Assembly (NCBI GenBank): GCA_050246735.1
Contig: JBFWVM010000001.1
Location: 62,001 to 126,000, forward strand
From: Taklimakanibacter sp050246735
GTDB lineage: Bacteria; Pseudomonadota; Alphaproteobacteria; Rhizobiales; Aestuariivirgaceae
DNA: 64,000 nucleotides
Direction: 5' to 3'
Positions 19,477 through 27,763 of this stretch are shown here, in pieces (positions within the stretch are counted from its first letter, which is position 1; every line of letters begins with the position of its first letter). Below the pieces are notes generated by a model. That model was not told the DNA's origin. It searched no databases and was given only the letters and a program-made list of their open reading frames with translations. A program made the translations under genes and the position numbers.

Positions 19477-21402
19477 TCAGCGGGAGGCGACGGCGACGGT
19501 CGAGAAGGCGCGCTCCATGCGCTGGTCGCGGCCATAGACGTCGTCATAAGTCAGGAGGCGGCCGTCATTCGCGGGCCATACCGTGAAATAGGTCAAATGG
19601 ACCCGTGTCGCCCGGGTGACCTTGGTCGACTGGCTGACGCCGCTGTCGATCCGCTCGGCAATGTCGGAAGCGCCGACGCCGAGGAGTATCTCGGCGAATT
19701 CGCGCGGATTCTCCACCCTGACGCAACCATGGCTCAGGGCCCGGACCGATTTCTTGAACAGATTGCGCGTGGGCGTGTCGTGCATGTAGATGCTGTGCGA
19801 GTTGGGGAACAGGAATTTCACCTCGCCCAGGGCATTGTCGTCGCCCGGCGGCTGCTGAATGAGGTAGGGCACCTTGCCGTTCTTGTATTTCCACCAGGGC
19901 ACCGATCGCGAGCGGATGATCTTCTTGCCGTCCGGCGTCAATACGCGATAGCCGATGCGATCGAGATAGCCCGGATCGCGCCGCAGCCTCGGGATCATCT
20001 CGTTCTTCATGATGGAGGGAGGCACCCCCCAGGACGGATTGAAGACGATCTTCTCCATCTCGTCGCTGAAGGCGACTGTCTGGGTGTTCGGCTTGCCGAC
20101 GATCACCTTGCTGCGCCAGATTTCGCGGCCGTGATCCACGACCTTCAGCATATAGGCCGCCTGATTGACGAAGACGTGGCGGTCGCCGAGCGTCTTCGGC
20201 AGCCAGCGCAGACGCTCCATATTGTAGACGAGCCGGGCGATGGCGCTGCTGCCGGTCTGGCCGTTGAGCGCCACGACCGTCGGCGCATCGAGCATGCCGG
20301 TCGGCTTGATCCGGGCATCCGTCTGGAACACCTCGAGCGTTTCCGACAGCCCCTCGTCGAGACGGGTCGCATCGTCGGTTGCAGCGCGCGCCCCGGCATA
20401 GCCCAAGAGCCGCAGATGGCGGCGCAGGAGCGGGATCCGCGTGTCGCTCTCGCCGACGCTCACGCGCTTGCCGGGGGCGATCGTCCCCGATCCCGGCTCC
20501 GTTCGCAGCTCCCGCAGCGCCGCCAGCGTCTTCTTGAACACCGCATAGGCCGGATGCCGCGGCTGCAAGGATCTCAGATAGTCGGCCGGGCGCGGGCTGC
20601 GGAGCATGGCGCGCATGGCGCCCGCAAGGTCGACCGTTTCCGGTGTGATGTCGTGATACTTGGTGAGCCGATTGGGAAGGATGCGTCCGCCCGAGGCATG
20701 GCGCGCATAGCGCAGGGCCTGCACCGAAAGGTCGAGGTCGAGCCGGGCAAGGCGCCCGGGATCGTCGCTGATCAGGGTCAGGTCGTCATCGAAACGCGCC
20801 AGGCTCGAGGGCAGATAGTCGTCGGGAGACATGCCGTCCTCGGCGGCGGCCTGGAAGAGCCGCAACAGCGAGCGGCCACGCTCGCCCAGACCCCGTACCG
20901 AGACCCACAGCGGCCTGAAACCGTTCTGCCGATAGAAATCGACGATCGCCGCTTTTTCCGCAGCCGTCACGCGGATCGGCGACTTCCGGCTTCTCAGCTC
21001 GTCATAGACGGCTGCCGCCAGCGGACCGGCGGGTCGAGCCTCGGGCAACTCGGCGGCCTTCAGTATCTCGAGCTTCTCGGGCTCATAGACCAGAGGCGGC
21101 TCCGGACGCTCCTCGACGACCTGGACCGGCGGAAGACGGCGCTTGCGCTTGACCTTCTTCTTGCGGACAGGACGGGCGAAGTAATCGTCGTCGTCGAAGC
21201 CGAATTTCCGCTTCCTGCTCCAGGAGTGGTCGGAGCGCCTCTTCTTTACCCGGTCGCGGCGGAAAAAATCGAAAAAGGAGTTCTCCGCCGTCTGCCATTC
21301 CGGCGCCCGGCGGCTGCGTTCCGCCGCGTTGGCCGAGGCGGACAAACAAAGGCCGGCGACAATGGTCGCCGCGATAAGGATTTTGCCTATCAAATCCCGC
21401 AT
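19477..21402 (-). CDS. L,D-transpeptidase with peptidoglycan-binding domain (YcbB/LdtD-like)
   Basis: 641 aa with a signal peptide (residues 1-27, ending SASANA), a basic linker (KKKVKRKRR), a YcbB-like scaffold, a peptidoglycan-binding repeat near residues 320-355 (LRLLGYAG, LSETLEVFQTDA), and the YkuD catalytic core. The catalytic motif SHGCVRVENP places Cys560, with His558 beside it. L,D-transpeptidases form 3-3 crosslinks in the periplasmic wall, important in polar-growing Hyphomicrobiales. The LdtR-like regulator at 24629 may be its controller. Confidence 0.9.
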   Translation of the reverse strand: MRDLIGKILIAATIVAGLCLSASANAAERSRRAPEWQTAENSFFDFFRRDRVKKRRSDHSWSRKRKFGFDDDDYFARPVRKKKVKRKRRLPPVQVVEERPEPPLVYEPEKLEILKAAELPEARPAGPLAAAVYDELRSRKSPIRVTAAEKAAIVDFYRQNGFRPLWVSVRGLGERGRSLLRLFQAAAEDGMSPDDYLPSSLARFDDDLTLISDDPGRLARLDLDLSVQALRYARHASGGRILPNRLTKYHDITPETVDLAGAMRAMLRSPRPADYLRSLQPRHPAYAVFKKTLAALRELRTEPGSGTIAPGKRVSVGESDTRIPLLRRHLRLLGYAGARAATDDATRLDEGLSETLEVFQTDARIKPTGMLDAPTVVALNGQTGSSAIARLVYNMERLRWLPKTLGDRHVFVNQAAYMLKVVDHGREIWRSKVIVGKPNTQTVAFSDEMEKIVFNPSWGVPPSIMKNEMIPRLRRDPGYLDRIGYRVLTPDGKKIIRSRSVPWWKYKNGKVPYLIQQPPGDDNALGEVKFLFPNSHSIYMHDTPTRNLFKKSVRALSHGCVRVENPREFAEILLGVGASDIAERIDSGVSQSTKVTRATRVHLTYFTVWPANDGRLLTYDDVYGRDQRMERAFSTVAVASR

Positions 21403-21660
21403 TTGCCGCCCTCGACTCTACATACAATCAAAAGCAAGGAATAAGCCCGGCGATCTCCGGCCATATCTTGGCATATAATCCGCAGGCCCGCCTCATCTTT
21501 CTTTTCAAAAAGCCGGTGTCGCGGGGATGGTTCCGTTCAAAACTGCGCTACCATCGAGCGGCCTTCCGCGCCACTTCGATCGAGATGGATCCGAAGCTCA
21601 GCTCCCCGCCCGTGTCTCTCGCCATGTTTCTGGCGAGCTACATTTCGGTTGCGCCGCCCG

Positions 21661-23307
21661 TCATCCGCCCATGGGATCCGGACAGGCCGACGACGCCAGA
21701 GCCGCGGCGCGCTCGCGCAAGGCATATTTCTGGATCTTGCCGGTGGCCGTCTTGGGCAGGGGGCCGAAGACCACCGTGCGCGGGACCTTGTAATGCGCCA
21801 TGTTGCTCCGGCAGAATTCGACGACCGCATCGGGCGCAAGCGACTTGCCCGGCTTGAGATCGATGAAGGCGCAGGGGTGCTCACCCCATTTCTCGTCCGG
21901 GGCGGCGACGACGGCGGCTTCGAGGACGGCCGGATGGCGGTAGAGAACCTCTTCGATCTCGAGGGAGGAAATGTTCTCGCCTCCCGAGATGATGATGTCC
22001 TTCGAGCGGTCCTTGACCTCGACATAGCCGTCGGGGTGGCGCACGCCGAGATCGCCGGTATGAAACCAGCCGCCGGCGAATGCCCTGGCGCTGGCCTCGA
22101 GGTTCTTGAGATAGCCCATCATCACGGTATTGCCGCGCAGCATGATCTCGCCCATCGCGATCCCGTCGGCGGGACACTCCTCTCCGGTTTCGGGAGAGGC
22201 GACCTTCACCGCCTCGAGCGTAATGAGGTTGAGGCCCTGGCGGGCGGTGAGCGAGGCGCGCTCGGCGAGCGGAAGCGGCGTCCATTCCTCGTGCCAGGCG
22301 CAGACCAGGGCGGGACCGAAGCTCTCGGTCAGGCCATAGAGATGCTTGATGCGGAAGCCGAGCTCTTCCATGCCGGCGATGACCGCGCTCGGCGGCGCGG
22401 CACCGCCGGTCAGCACGTCGACCGGCCGGTCCAGCCGCCAGCCGGGCGGCCGCTCGCCCCTGGCGATCATGTTGAGGATGATCGGCGCGCCGCAAAAATG
22501 AGTGACGCCATGGTCCTTGATCGCCGCGAAGATCGCGGCAGGCTCGACCTGGCGCAGGCAGACATGCGTGCCACCGACCGCCGTCACCGCCCAGATGTAG
22601 CACCATCCGTTGCAGTGAAACATCGGCAGGGTCCACAAATAGACGCTCGTTGGATCGAGCCGCGCCTCGAGGGCATTGCCGAGCGCGTTCAGGTAGGCGC
22701 CGCGGTGATGGCAGACAACGCCTTTGGGATCGCCCGTCGTGCCGGACGTATAGCCGAGGCTGATCGGGGACCACTCGTCGGCGAGGCCCGGCGGCTCATG
22801 GTTGGGATCGCCGCCGGCGAGAAAGGACTCATAGTCTTGGAACTGTGTCGCCTCCGTGTCGGGCTCGCCGATGACGACGACCGCAAGCCGGCGCGCGACC
22901 TGCGACAGGGCGGTGACAACGAGATCGAGAAACCGGTGCTCGACCAGGACGAGCTTCGCCTCGCCATGGGAAAGGCAGAACGCCATGGCCGGCGCATCGA
23001 GCCTGATATTGAGGCAGTTGAGAACGGCGCCCGTCATGGGCACTCCGAAATGCGCCTCGATCATGGCCGGAATATTGGGCGCCATGATCGCGACCGTGTC
23101 GCCCGCTCCGATGCCGCGCCTGGTCAGCGCCGAAGCCAGCCGCCGGGCTCGCCGGTGAAGCTCGCGATAGGTCAGGCGGCGTTCGCGGTCGATGACGGCG
23201 ACCTTGTCAGGATAGGCGAGCGCCGTTCGCTCGAGGAAGGAGAGGGGCGACAAAGGCGTGTAGTTGGCGGGATTTCGCTCCAGGCCCTGTCGATATGTCT
23301 CGCTCAC
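21661..23307 (-). CDS. Acyl-CoA synthetase (AMP-forming)
   Basis: 548 aa from GTG at 23307, chosen because GGGGAG lies seven bases upstream; an ATG at 23382 would place the start inside an inverted repeat. The adenylation signature YTSGTTGDPKG is at residues about 186-196, YGLTES is further on, and the C-terminal HTGDLGVRHPDGYVEVKDRSKD plus a final TGKIQKYALRE lysine loop are intact. It resembles medium- or long-chain and methylmercaptopropionate-CoA ligases; the acid is not identifiable. It is monocistronic, with 258 bases to the next gene. Confidence 0.88.
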   Translation of the reverse strand: MSETYRQGLERNPANYTPLSPLSFLERTALAYPDKVAVIDRERRLTYRELHRRARRLASALTRRGIGAGDTVAIMAPNIPAMIEAHFGVPMTGAVLNCLNIRLDAPAMAFCLSHGEAKLVLVEHRFLDLVVTALSQVARRLAVVVIGEPDTEATQFQDYESFLAGGDPNHEPPGLADEWSPISLGYTSGTTGDPKGVVCHHRGAYLNALGNALEARLDPTSVYLWTLPMFHCNGWCYIWAVTAVGGTHVCLRQVEPAAIFAAIKDHGVTHFCGAPIILNMIARGERPPGWRLDRPVDVLTGGAAPPSAVIAGMEELGFRIKHLYGLTESFGPALVCAWHEEWTPLPLAERASLTARQGLNLITLEAVKVASPETGEECPADGIAMGEIMLRGNTVMMGYLKNLEASARAFAGGWFHTGDLGVRHPDGYVEVKDRSKDIIISGGENISSLEIEEVLYRHPAVLEAAVVAAPDEKWGEHPCAFIDLKPGKSLAPDAVVEFCRSNMAHYKVPRTVVFGPLPKTATGKIQKYALRERAAALASSACPDPMGG

Positions 23308-23381
23308 GTGCCGCTCCCCCTCAACTCGCGAAGAGCAGCATAGATCAGACCGGAACTCAGGCAAACCCGTCTTCCGACGCA

Positions 23382-23415
23382 AGAAAGCCCGACCAGTTGA
23401 ATAGTCGGGCTTTCT
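23382..23415. repeat. 12-bp perfect inverted repeat upstream of the acyl-CoA synthetase gene
   Basis: Arms agaaagcccgac (23382-23393) and gtcgggctttct (23404-23415) are exact complements with a 10-base loop. It sits about 75 bases upstream of the GTG start and in front of, not behind, the flanking genes. It could be an attenuator or a large operator. No long T run follows in either direction. Confidence 0.6.
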
Positions 23416-23566
23416 CTCGACGATCTTATCGCTTTCGCAATATTATCGTCTGCGTGGACAATTCGCGAGAGCGGCAATCGTTCCGGCGGCTCCGACTTTT
23501 TTGTCCGTCTGCTTTGTCCGTCTGCCATTCACCGGAACCTTTCCTTCCGCCGGACGCTGGTGCCAT

Positions 23567-23770
23567 ATGAGCCAGCTCGTCGCAGAATTGAGAAAGGCGG
23601 CTGCCAGCGCGCGCGCCTTTGCCGACCATGTCGGCTCACCGGAGCTCAAGCACAGCTTCGAGAACATGGCGCGACGGTGGGAGGCAGAGGCGGAGGCACG
23701 CGAGAGCGAAGACGCGGCTGGCGGACATCCGCCGTCCTTCATCGGGCCGGCAAGCATGAGAAAGCACTGA
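23567..23770 (+). CDS. Small hypothetical helical protein
   Basis: 67 aa from ATG at 23567. The peptide is Ala/Glu-rich and probably helical (LVAELRKAAASARAFADHV, FENMARRWEAEAEARE). This composition is typical of small uncharacterised proteins often seen near stress genes in rhizobia. There is no clear ribosome site, and an upstream in-frame ATG at 23501 exists. It precedes the DUF2171 gene on the same strand. Confidence 0.5.
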   Translation: MSQLVAELRKAAASARAFADHVGSPELKHSFENMARRWEAEAEARESEDAAGGHPPSFIGPASMRKH

Positions 23771-23826
23771 GCGCTGGAACCGCATCATCTCCCTGCCGTT
23801 GTCTAGCGACAGCAATGGAGGTTCTC

Positions 23827-24057
23827 ATGGCCAATGTCACGAACATCACCGAGCATATGGAAGTCGTGTCTTCGGACGGCAAGCACGTCGGAACCGTCGA
23901 CCACATGGAAGGCGCGGACAAGATCAAGTTGACGCGCGAGGATTCGGGAGACGGCCACCATCATTTCATTCCGGTCGACTGGGTGAGCGATGTCGGTGAC
24001 AGGGTGCGTCTCGGCAAGACCGGCAATGAAGTGTTCTCGCAATGGGAACATGAATAG
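23827..24057 (+). CDS. DUF2171-family protein
   Basis: 76 aa. ATG at 23827 has GGAGG about six bases upstream. The pattern EVVSSDGKHVGTVDHMEGADKIKLTR, then HHFIPVDWV and a short terminal strand, matches what I know of DUF2171, a small beta-rich PRC-barrel-like family common in alphaproteobacteria. Function is not established; expression in stress or stationary phase is often assumed. No signal peptide is present. Confidence 0.78.
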   Translation: MANVTNITEHMEVVSSDGKHVGTVDHMEGADKIKLTREDSGDGHHHFIPVDWVSDVGDRVRLGKTGNEVFSQWEHE

Positions 24058-24238
24058 AGCACGGGCGCGCTGTCCGCCATGAAGGCGAAGCCGTCACGAG
24101 GGCGCCTCCCGAGGCGTTCTTACGTTAAGGCAGTACCGGCGCAGCACGCCGCGACGGAAATCCTCTCCTGATCCGTCATTCCTCCCGAGAGTGGGTAATT
24201 CGAGCCTTCCTGAGGAATGGCAATCGCGGAGAGAGGAA

Positions 24239-24580
24239 ATGAAGAAACTGTTGATGGCTCTTGTCGTTGCGGCGCCCGTGGCTTTCGGACTCGGCGGCAT
24301 GAACGCCGCCGAGGCCAAGACCAAGGTGAATATCTATCTCGGTCTTCCCCACTACAGCTACCAGGTGGGACCCGACTATGTTTACCGCAAGGGACATGGC
24401 TGGTACCGTCCCGCCCGGATGAGCTGCAGCCAGGCGCGCCGCCTCGTCGCCAAGCACGGCTATCGCAATGTCGTGGCCCGCAACTGCAACGGCGCCACCT
24501 ATGTATTCCGCGGCGTGCGGAACCATCGCGCGGCCGTCATCTACGTGAATGCCCGCACCGGCAAGGTCTGGCGCGGATGA
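24239..24580 (+). CDS. Small secreted hypothetical protein
   Basis: 113 aa from ATG at 24239 after AGAGAGGAA. A Sec signal peptide covers residues 1 to about 26 (KKLLMALVVAAPVAFGLGG, then AAEA). The mature part is basic and aromatic, with two cysteines (MSCSQARRLV and ARNCNGATYVF) that could form a disulfide, ending NARTGKVWRG. I recognise this as a recurrent rhizobial type of short periplasmic protein, without known function. A strong hairpin follows its stop. Confidence 0.7.
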   Translation: MKKLLMALVVAAPVAFGLGGMNAAEAKTKVNIYLGLPHYSYQVGPDYVYRKGHGWYRPARMSCSQARRLVAKHGYRNVVARNCNGATYVFRGVRNHRAAVIYVNARTGKVWRG

Positions 24581-24588
24581 CCCTGGTC

Positions 24589-24616
24589 GAGAACCCGCTC
24601 GCAGGAGCGGGTTCTC
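24589..24616. terminator. Bidirectional hairpin between convergent genes
   Basis: A 12-bp perfect stem, gagaacccgctc/gagcgggttctc, with a four-base loop lies between the secreted-protein gene and the convergent MarR-type gene. It lacks a clear T run, but position and strength fit termination for both. Confidence 0.65.
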
Positions 24617-24628
24617 GGTCGGCCGCGC

Positions 24629-25165
24629 TCACAAGCCGTAGCGTATGTGCTCGGCCCAGTAATGCTCGAGGCGCTTGAGGGCGGAGACGAGGCGCTCGAG
24701 ATCTTCCGCAGTGACCCCTTTTTCCTCGAGCGCGGGGACATGCCCCTCATAGACGGCAGCCACCATGGACCTGATCTGATGACCCTTCTCGGTCAGGCTC
24801 AGGCGGACGATACGCTTGTCCTGAACGGTGCGCTCGTAATTGAGGTAACCGCCCTCGACGAGCTTGGCGATGGTGTAGCTCAGATTCGATCCGGTGTAAT
24901 ATCCCCTGATCCGAAGCTCGGTTGCCGAGAGCTTTCCGTCGCCGATATTATAGAGGAAGACGGCCTGGGCGCTGGTCACCTCCTGCTCGCTGATCTGGCG
25001 GTCCAGCTCGAGCTTGATGAGCTCGAGCAGGCAGCGATGGAGACGCTCGAGCTGGCCGAGCGCGCGCACGAAGTGGTTCTTGAGAAGGGTCTTTTCGACG
25101 GTTGAATCGTCACCGGACGCGTCGGTGTCCTGATCTTGATGGTCCGGAGTGGGTTTCGCTGCCAT
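24629..25165 (-). CDS. MarR-type winged-helix regulator, LdtR-like
   Basis: 178 aa. The winged-helix core reads AVFLYNIGDGKLSATELRIR, then GYYTGSNLSYTIAKL and DKRIVRLSLTEKG. The GYYxGSNxSY recognition helix is very close to what I recall of LdtR of Liberibacter and Sinorhizobium, which controls an L,D-transpeptidase gene and osmotic tolerance. An L,D-transpeptidase lies about 3.2 kb away on the same strand. The acidic N-terminal 25 residues are probably disordered. Orthology is likely but not proven. Confidence 0.75.
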   Translation of the reverse strand: MAAKPTPDHQDQDTDASGDDSTVEKTLLKNHFVRALGQLERLHRCLLELIKLELDRQISEQEVTSAQAVFLYNIGDGKLSATELRIRGYYTGSNLSYTIAKLVEGGYLNYERTVQDKRIVRLSLTEKGHQIRSMVAAVYEGHVPALEEKGVTAEDLERLVSALKRLEHYWAEHIRYGL

Positions 25166-25451
25166 GGTCCGGCTCTACCGGCCGGTAAGTTAAGCCAGGG
25201 CAAACAGAACCGCTAAAATTCACTTTATCCCCAAGGGGATAATCGTGGCCCATGGCAGGGGGGCAGGCGCCTTCCGGCGTCACACGGCCCGATTGTTGAC
25301 AAATCGGGCCCAAAACCCCATCTAGTTGCGCGTTCGATCTATGGCCTTGCTTGGCGTTTGACCCTTTCGGGCTCTTCTCAAGACATTGCGGTTCGAATAC
25401 GGGGACATGAGACGGTCCGCCGGTTTGTTCACAACTCGAAAGGTTACCCAT

Positions 25452-25655
25452 ATGCCGACAGGCAAAGTTAAATGGTTCAATCCGCAGAAGGGCTTCGGCT
25501 TCATTCAACCGGATGACGGCTCGAAGGACGTGTTCGTCCATATCAGCGCCGTCGAGCGTGCTGGTCTGTCGACCCTCAATGAGGCGCAGAAGATCAGCTA
25601 CGAGCTCGTCACCGAGCGCGGCAAGACGAGCGCCGGCCATCTCAAGATGGTCTGA
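25452..25655 (+). CDS. Cold-shock domain protein (CspA family)
   Basis: 67 aa, the normal length. RNA-binding motifs RNP1 (KGFGFI, residues 13-18) and RNP2 (VFVHI, residues 27-31) are intact. It binds single-stranded nucleic acid and acts as an RNA chaperone. ATG at 25452 follows an AAAGG; an open frame starting at 25386 probably belongs to the long 5' leader typical of csp transcripts. A strong terminator follows. Confidence 0.93.
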   Translation: MPTGKVKWFNPQKGFGFIQPDDGSKDVFVHISAVERAGLSTLNEAQKISYELVTERGKTSAGHLKMV

Positions 25656-25683
25656 GCCCGCAGAAGAACCGGGAATTGTCCGA

Positions 25684-25711
25684 GGGCCGAAGCGAGAGCT
25701 TCGGCCCTTTT
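25684..25711 (+). terminator. Rho-independent terminator of the cold-shock gene
   Basis: A 10-bp perfect stem, gggccgaagc/gcttcggccc, with a GAGA tetraloop is followed by TTTT. It begins 28 bases after the csp stop. Confidence 0.85.
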
Positions 25712-26215
25712 GCGTCCTCGATGCGGGGATGCATTCCATGTTCTTGTTTGCGCACCGGATTCCTTGCCGGGCGCGGCGGGTTATCCACAGACGCCATGGC
25801 GTCTGTGGACGGAGGAACGCCGCCTATCGACTTTGCGGCCGATCGGCGGGAAACTCCTTCTCACGACGCCGATGCTGTGGTCCGGCTCGCAACCAGACCC
25901 TCCCAAGGCATAGGCGCCGTCTCATGGCCGAGCTCGCCGAAAGGTTGAGATCGGAGCGCGACATGGGGCCGATGACGTCATGAACGGCGGCTTATCCGTT
26001 CGATGACCGGACACGTGGATCGCAAGATTCATGGCGTTCGCCGATCAGGCGGCTTTGGTTGAAAAACGTGAAGCCCGCCGGGTCGCTTCAAGGTGGACCG
26101 CCGGAATTGGTCATCCTCGCGGGTGAGCAAGGACGGGCAGGGACCAGCTTTGAACAGGGAGGCGTGGGCACCTCGGTGTTCGCGCCTTCTTGTTATTCGC
26201 GCCCCCCTTGCCGAT
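25712..26215. other. 504-bp stretch without a convincing gene
   Basis: Frames here are short, overlapping and lack family features or ribosome sites. The only clear structure is the 26-bp palindrome with DnaA-box-like sequence at 25781-25809, listed separately. Confidence 0.55.
25781..25809. repeat. 26-bp perfect palindrome overlapping a consensus DnaA box
   Basis: Positions 25784-25809 read identically on both strands, with centre ...acgcca/tggcgt..., and have no spacer. The left end is part of TTATCCACA (25781-25789), which equals the high-affinity DnaA box. Only one such box is seen, without an AT-rich unwinding element, so an origin is unlikely. Confidence 0.7.
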
Positions 26216-26371
26216 ATGAAATCAATGGCCCGCAAGCGGAAACCCGACAAGGACATCGACCGCAAGCTCGACGAGGCGCTCGAGGAAACATTCCCGGCAA
26301 GCGATCCGGTGTCGGTCGGACGCAACGATCGTCCCGGCAAGCCGTCCTCACCAGATGAGGAAGAGCATTAG
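26216..26371 (+). CDS. Small conserved protein with LDEALEETFPASDP motif
   Basis: 51 aa from ATG at 26216, or 48 aa from ATG at 26225; neither has a strong ribosome site. The peptide is highly charged (RKRKPDKDIDRK) and contains EETFPASDPVSV, a signature I recall from many short proteobacterial proteins of unknown function. The rest of the longer frame to 26093 looks noncoding. It is followed by an intergenic hairpin element. Confidence 0.6.
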   Translation: MKSMARKRKPDKDIDRKLDEALEETFPASDPVSVGRNDRPGKPSSPDEEEH

Positions 26372-26410
26372 CACCCCGCTATTCGCGTCATCCGCTATCC
26401 TTTTGTTTGT

Positions 26411-26527
26411 CTAGAGCAAATCCCGCCAAAGTTGAAGACTTTGGCGATAAGGATTTGCTCCAAAGATATTGATTTGGCGCGAATCCTTTTCGGCGAAGTG
26501 ATTCCACTTCGCCGGGATGCGCGCTAG
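26411..26527. repeat. Intergenic palindromic element with two long hairpins
   Basis: The first hairpin has outer arms gagcaaatcc (26414-26423)/ggatttgctc (26451-26460) and an inner 9-bp stem cgccaaagt/actttggcg. The second has arms cggcgaagtg (26491-26500)/cacttcgccg (26505-26514). The pair is bounded by CTAG at 26411-26414 and near 26524. Composition and mosaic hairpin form resemble dispersed intergenic elements (RIME-like) of Hyphomicrobiales. Only one copy is in this window. Confidence 0.6.
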
Positions 26528-26545
26528 GACATTCTTCCAAGATAA

Positions 26546-26576
26546 GGCCCGCAGCGGAGGGAGCGCGCTGCGGGCC
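26546..26576 (-). terminator. Possible terminator downstream of the coiled-coil protein gene
   Basis: Arms ggcccgcagcg/cgctgcgggcc form an 11-bp perfect stem with a 9-base loop. Read leftward it is followed by TTATCTT. It is 185 bases past the stop at 26761, so the link to that gene is tentative. Confidence 0.45.
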
Positions 26577-26760
26577 ATCGACAGGGGGTGCCCAATGCTT
26601 GGGCAGGGGAACTGGCCTTGGGGGTGGCCAGTGTGAGGAGAACGCGCAAGGCCTGAAATGGTTGCATCCCGGACGATGCGTGCCGTTTTTCCGATCGTCG
26701 CCATGACGAAGCGTCATATCGACGGGGAAAAGCCGACTTCAGTCGGGGCGCATCCGAAAT

Positions 26761-27618
26761 TCAGCGCGTGATGGTTTTCTGCAGCGCCTTGATGCGCTGG
26801 GCGAGCGAGATGACATTGCCGGCAAAGCGCGATTGCGACGCCCGTCCCGGCTTGGCTTCAGGGGGAATGTCGATGACCGGTCCCGCCCCGTTCACCGCCT
26901 CGGTCTCGACATTCTCCATCTGCGGCTCGGCGCTGCCGGCTTCCGGCGGTGCGGCCGTTTCCGGCGTCTCCGGGGCCGCAGCGGGAGCGTCGTTGAAGCC
27001 GAGCTCGGCGAGCTTGGTCGGCCAGGCCTGATCGAGCGCGCGGATCTCGGCGGCGAGCTTCTCGCTCTCCTGGCCGGCCTCGGCGAGCCTTTCCTCGATC
27101 GGCAAGGTCTTGGCCTGAAGCTTCCAGATCTTGCTCTTGAGGGCGGCGATTTCGTCAGCCTGCTGATTGATTTCGCGGTCCTGCGCCTGCAGCTTCTCGA
27201 GGGTGAGCGATACCGAGTCGGCCCGCTGGCTGATCAGGCCTTCATAGGTCGCGACCTGTTCCTCGAGGCGGGCGATCTCGGCGCGCAGGCCCGAATCGAG
27301 CTTGTCGCGCTGGGCCAGATCGGCCGCCATGATTTCCAGGCGGTTGCGGTGGCGGGAGACTTCCGCCGCCTGTTCGGCAAGCCTGGCCTTCATCTCGCCC
27401 ATGCGCACTTCGAGCTTGCGCGCCATCATGGCGTTTTCCGCCCGCATGCTGTCGCGCTCGGTCTGGAGTTCCGAGACCGTGCCCGGCACCTTGCGCTGCA
27501 TGCGCCGCGCGCCGAGCCTGACGCCCGAGCGCCAGGCGGCGCGGCCGAGGAACAAAGCGATCAGGCTCGCCACGGCGAAGCCCAAGCCAAACCACAAGAT
27601 CGTCTCGAGCTGAGACAT
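26761..27618 (-). CDS. Membrane-anchored coiled-coil protein of unknown function
   Basis: 285 aa. One N-terminal membrane helix (ILWFGLGFAVASLIALFLG, residues 7-25) is followed by a basic patch and a long Glu/Arg/Ala-rich coiled coil (about residues 48-205). A Pro/Ala-rich linker and a basic C-terminal helix (FAGNVISLAQRIKALQKT) complete it. The cytoplasmic coiled coil recalls envelope or polarity scaffold proteins of alphaproteobacteria. No enzyme domain is visible and I cannot name a family. Confidence 0.8.
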   Translation of the reverse strand: MSQLETILWFGLGFAVASLIALFLGRAAWRSGVRLGARRMQRKVPGTVSELQTERDSMRAENAMMARKLEVRMGEMKARLAEQAAEVSRHRNRLEIMAADLAQRDKLDSGLRAEIARLEEQVATYEGLISQRADSVSLTLEKLQAQDREINQQADEIAALKSKIWKLQAKTLPIEERLAEAGQESEKLAAEIRALDQAWPTKLAELGFNDAPAAAPETPETAAPPEAGSAEPQMENVETEAVNGAGPVIDIPPEAKPGRASQSRFAGNVISLAQRIKALQKTITR

Positions 27619-27763
27619 GAACCCTCTGTGCGCTGCCGCGATTCATCCTGCCTCGGCAAGGTTCGACGGAATCACGCCGACTTGCCGGCGCCAGACCGCC
27701 GCCATCCTACCATAGCGTGCCGATCGTGGCAGTGCGACGACTAAATCCAAAGGGCGGGACGGA

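Noticed and set aside
25781..25809. Chromosome origin at the DnaA-like box
   Set aside because: Only one box is present, with no AT-rich element, dnaA or parAB nearby.
26388..26717. 109-aa minus-strand frame through the hairpins
   Set aside because: It runs through a palindromic repeat and has no ribosome site or family feature.
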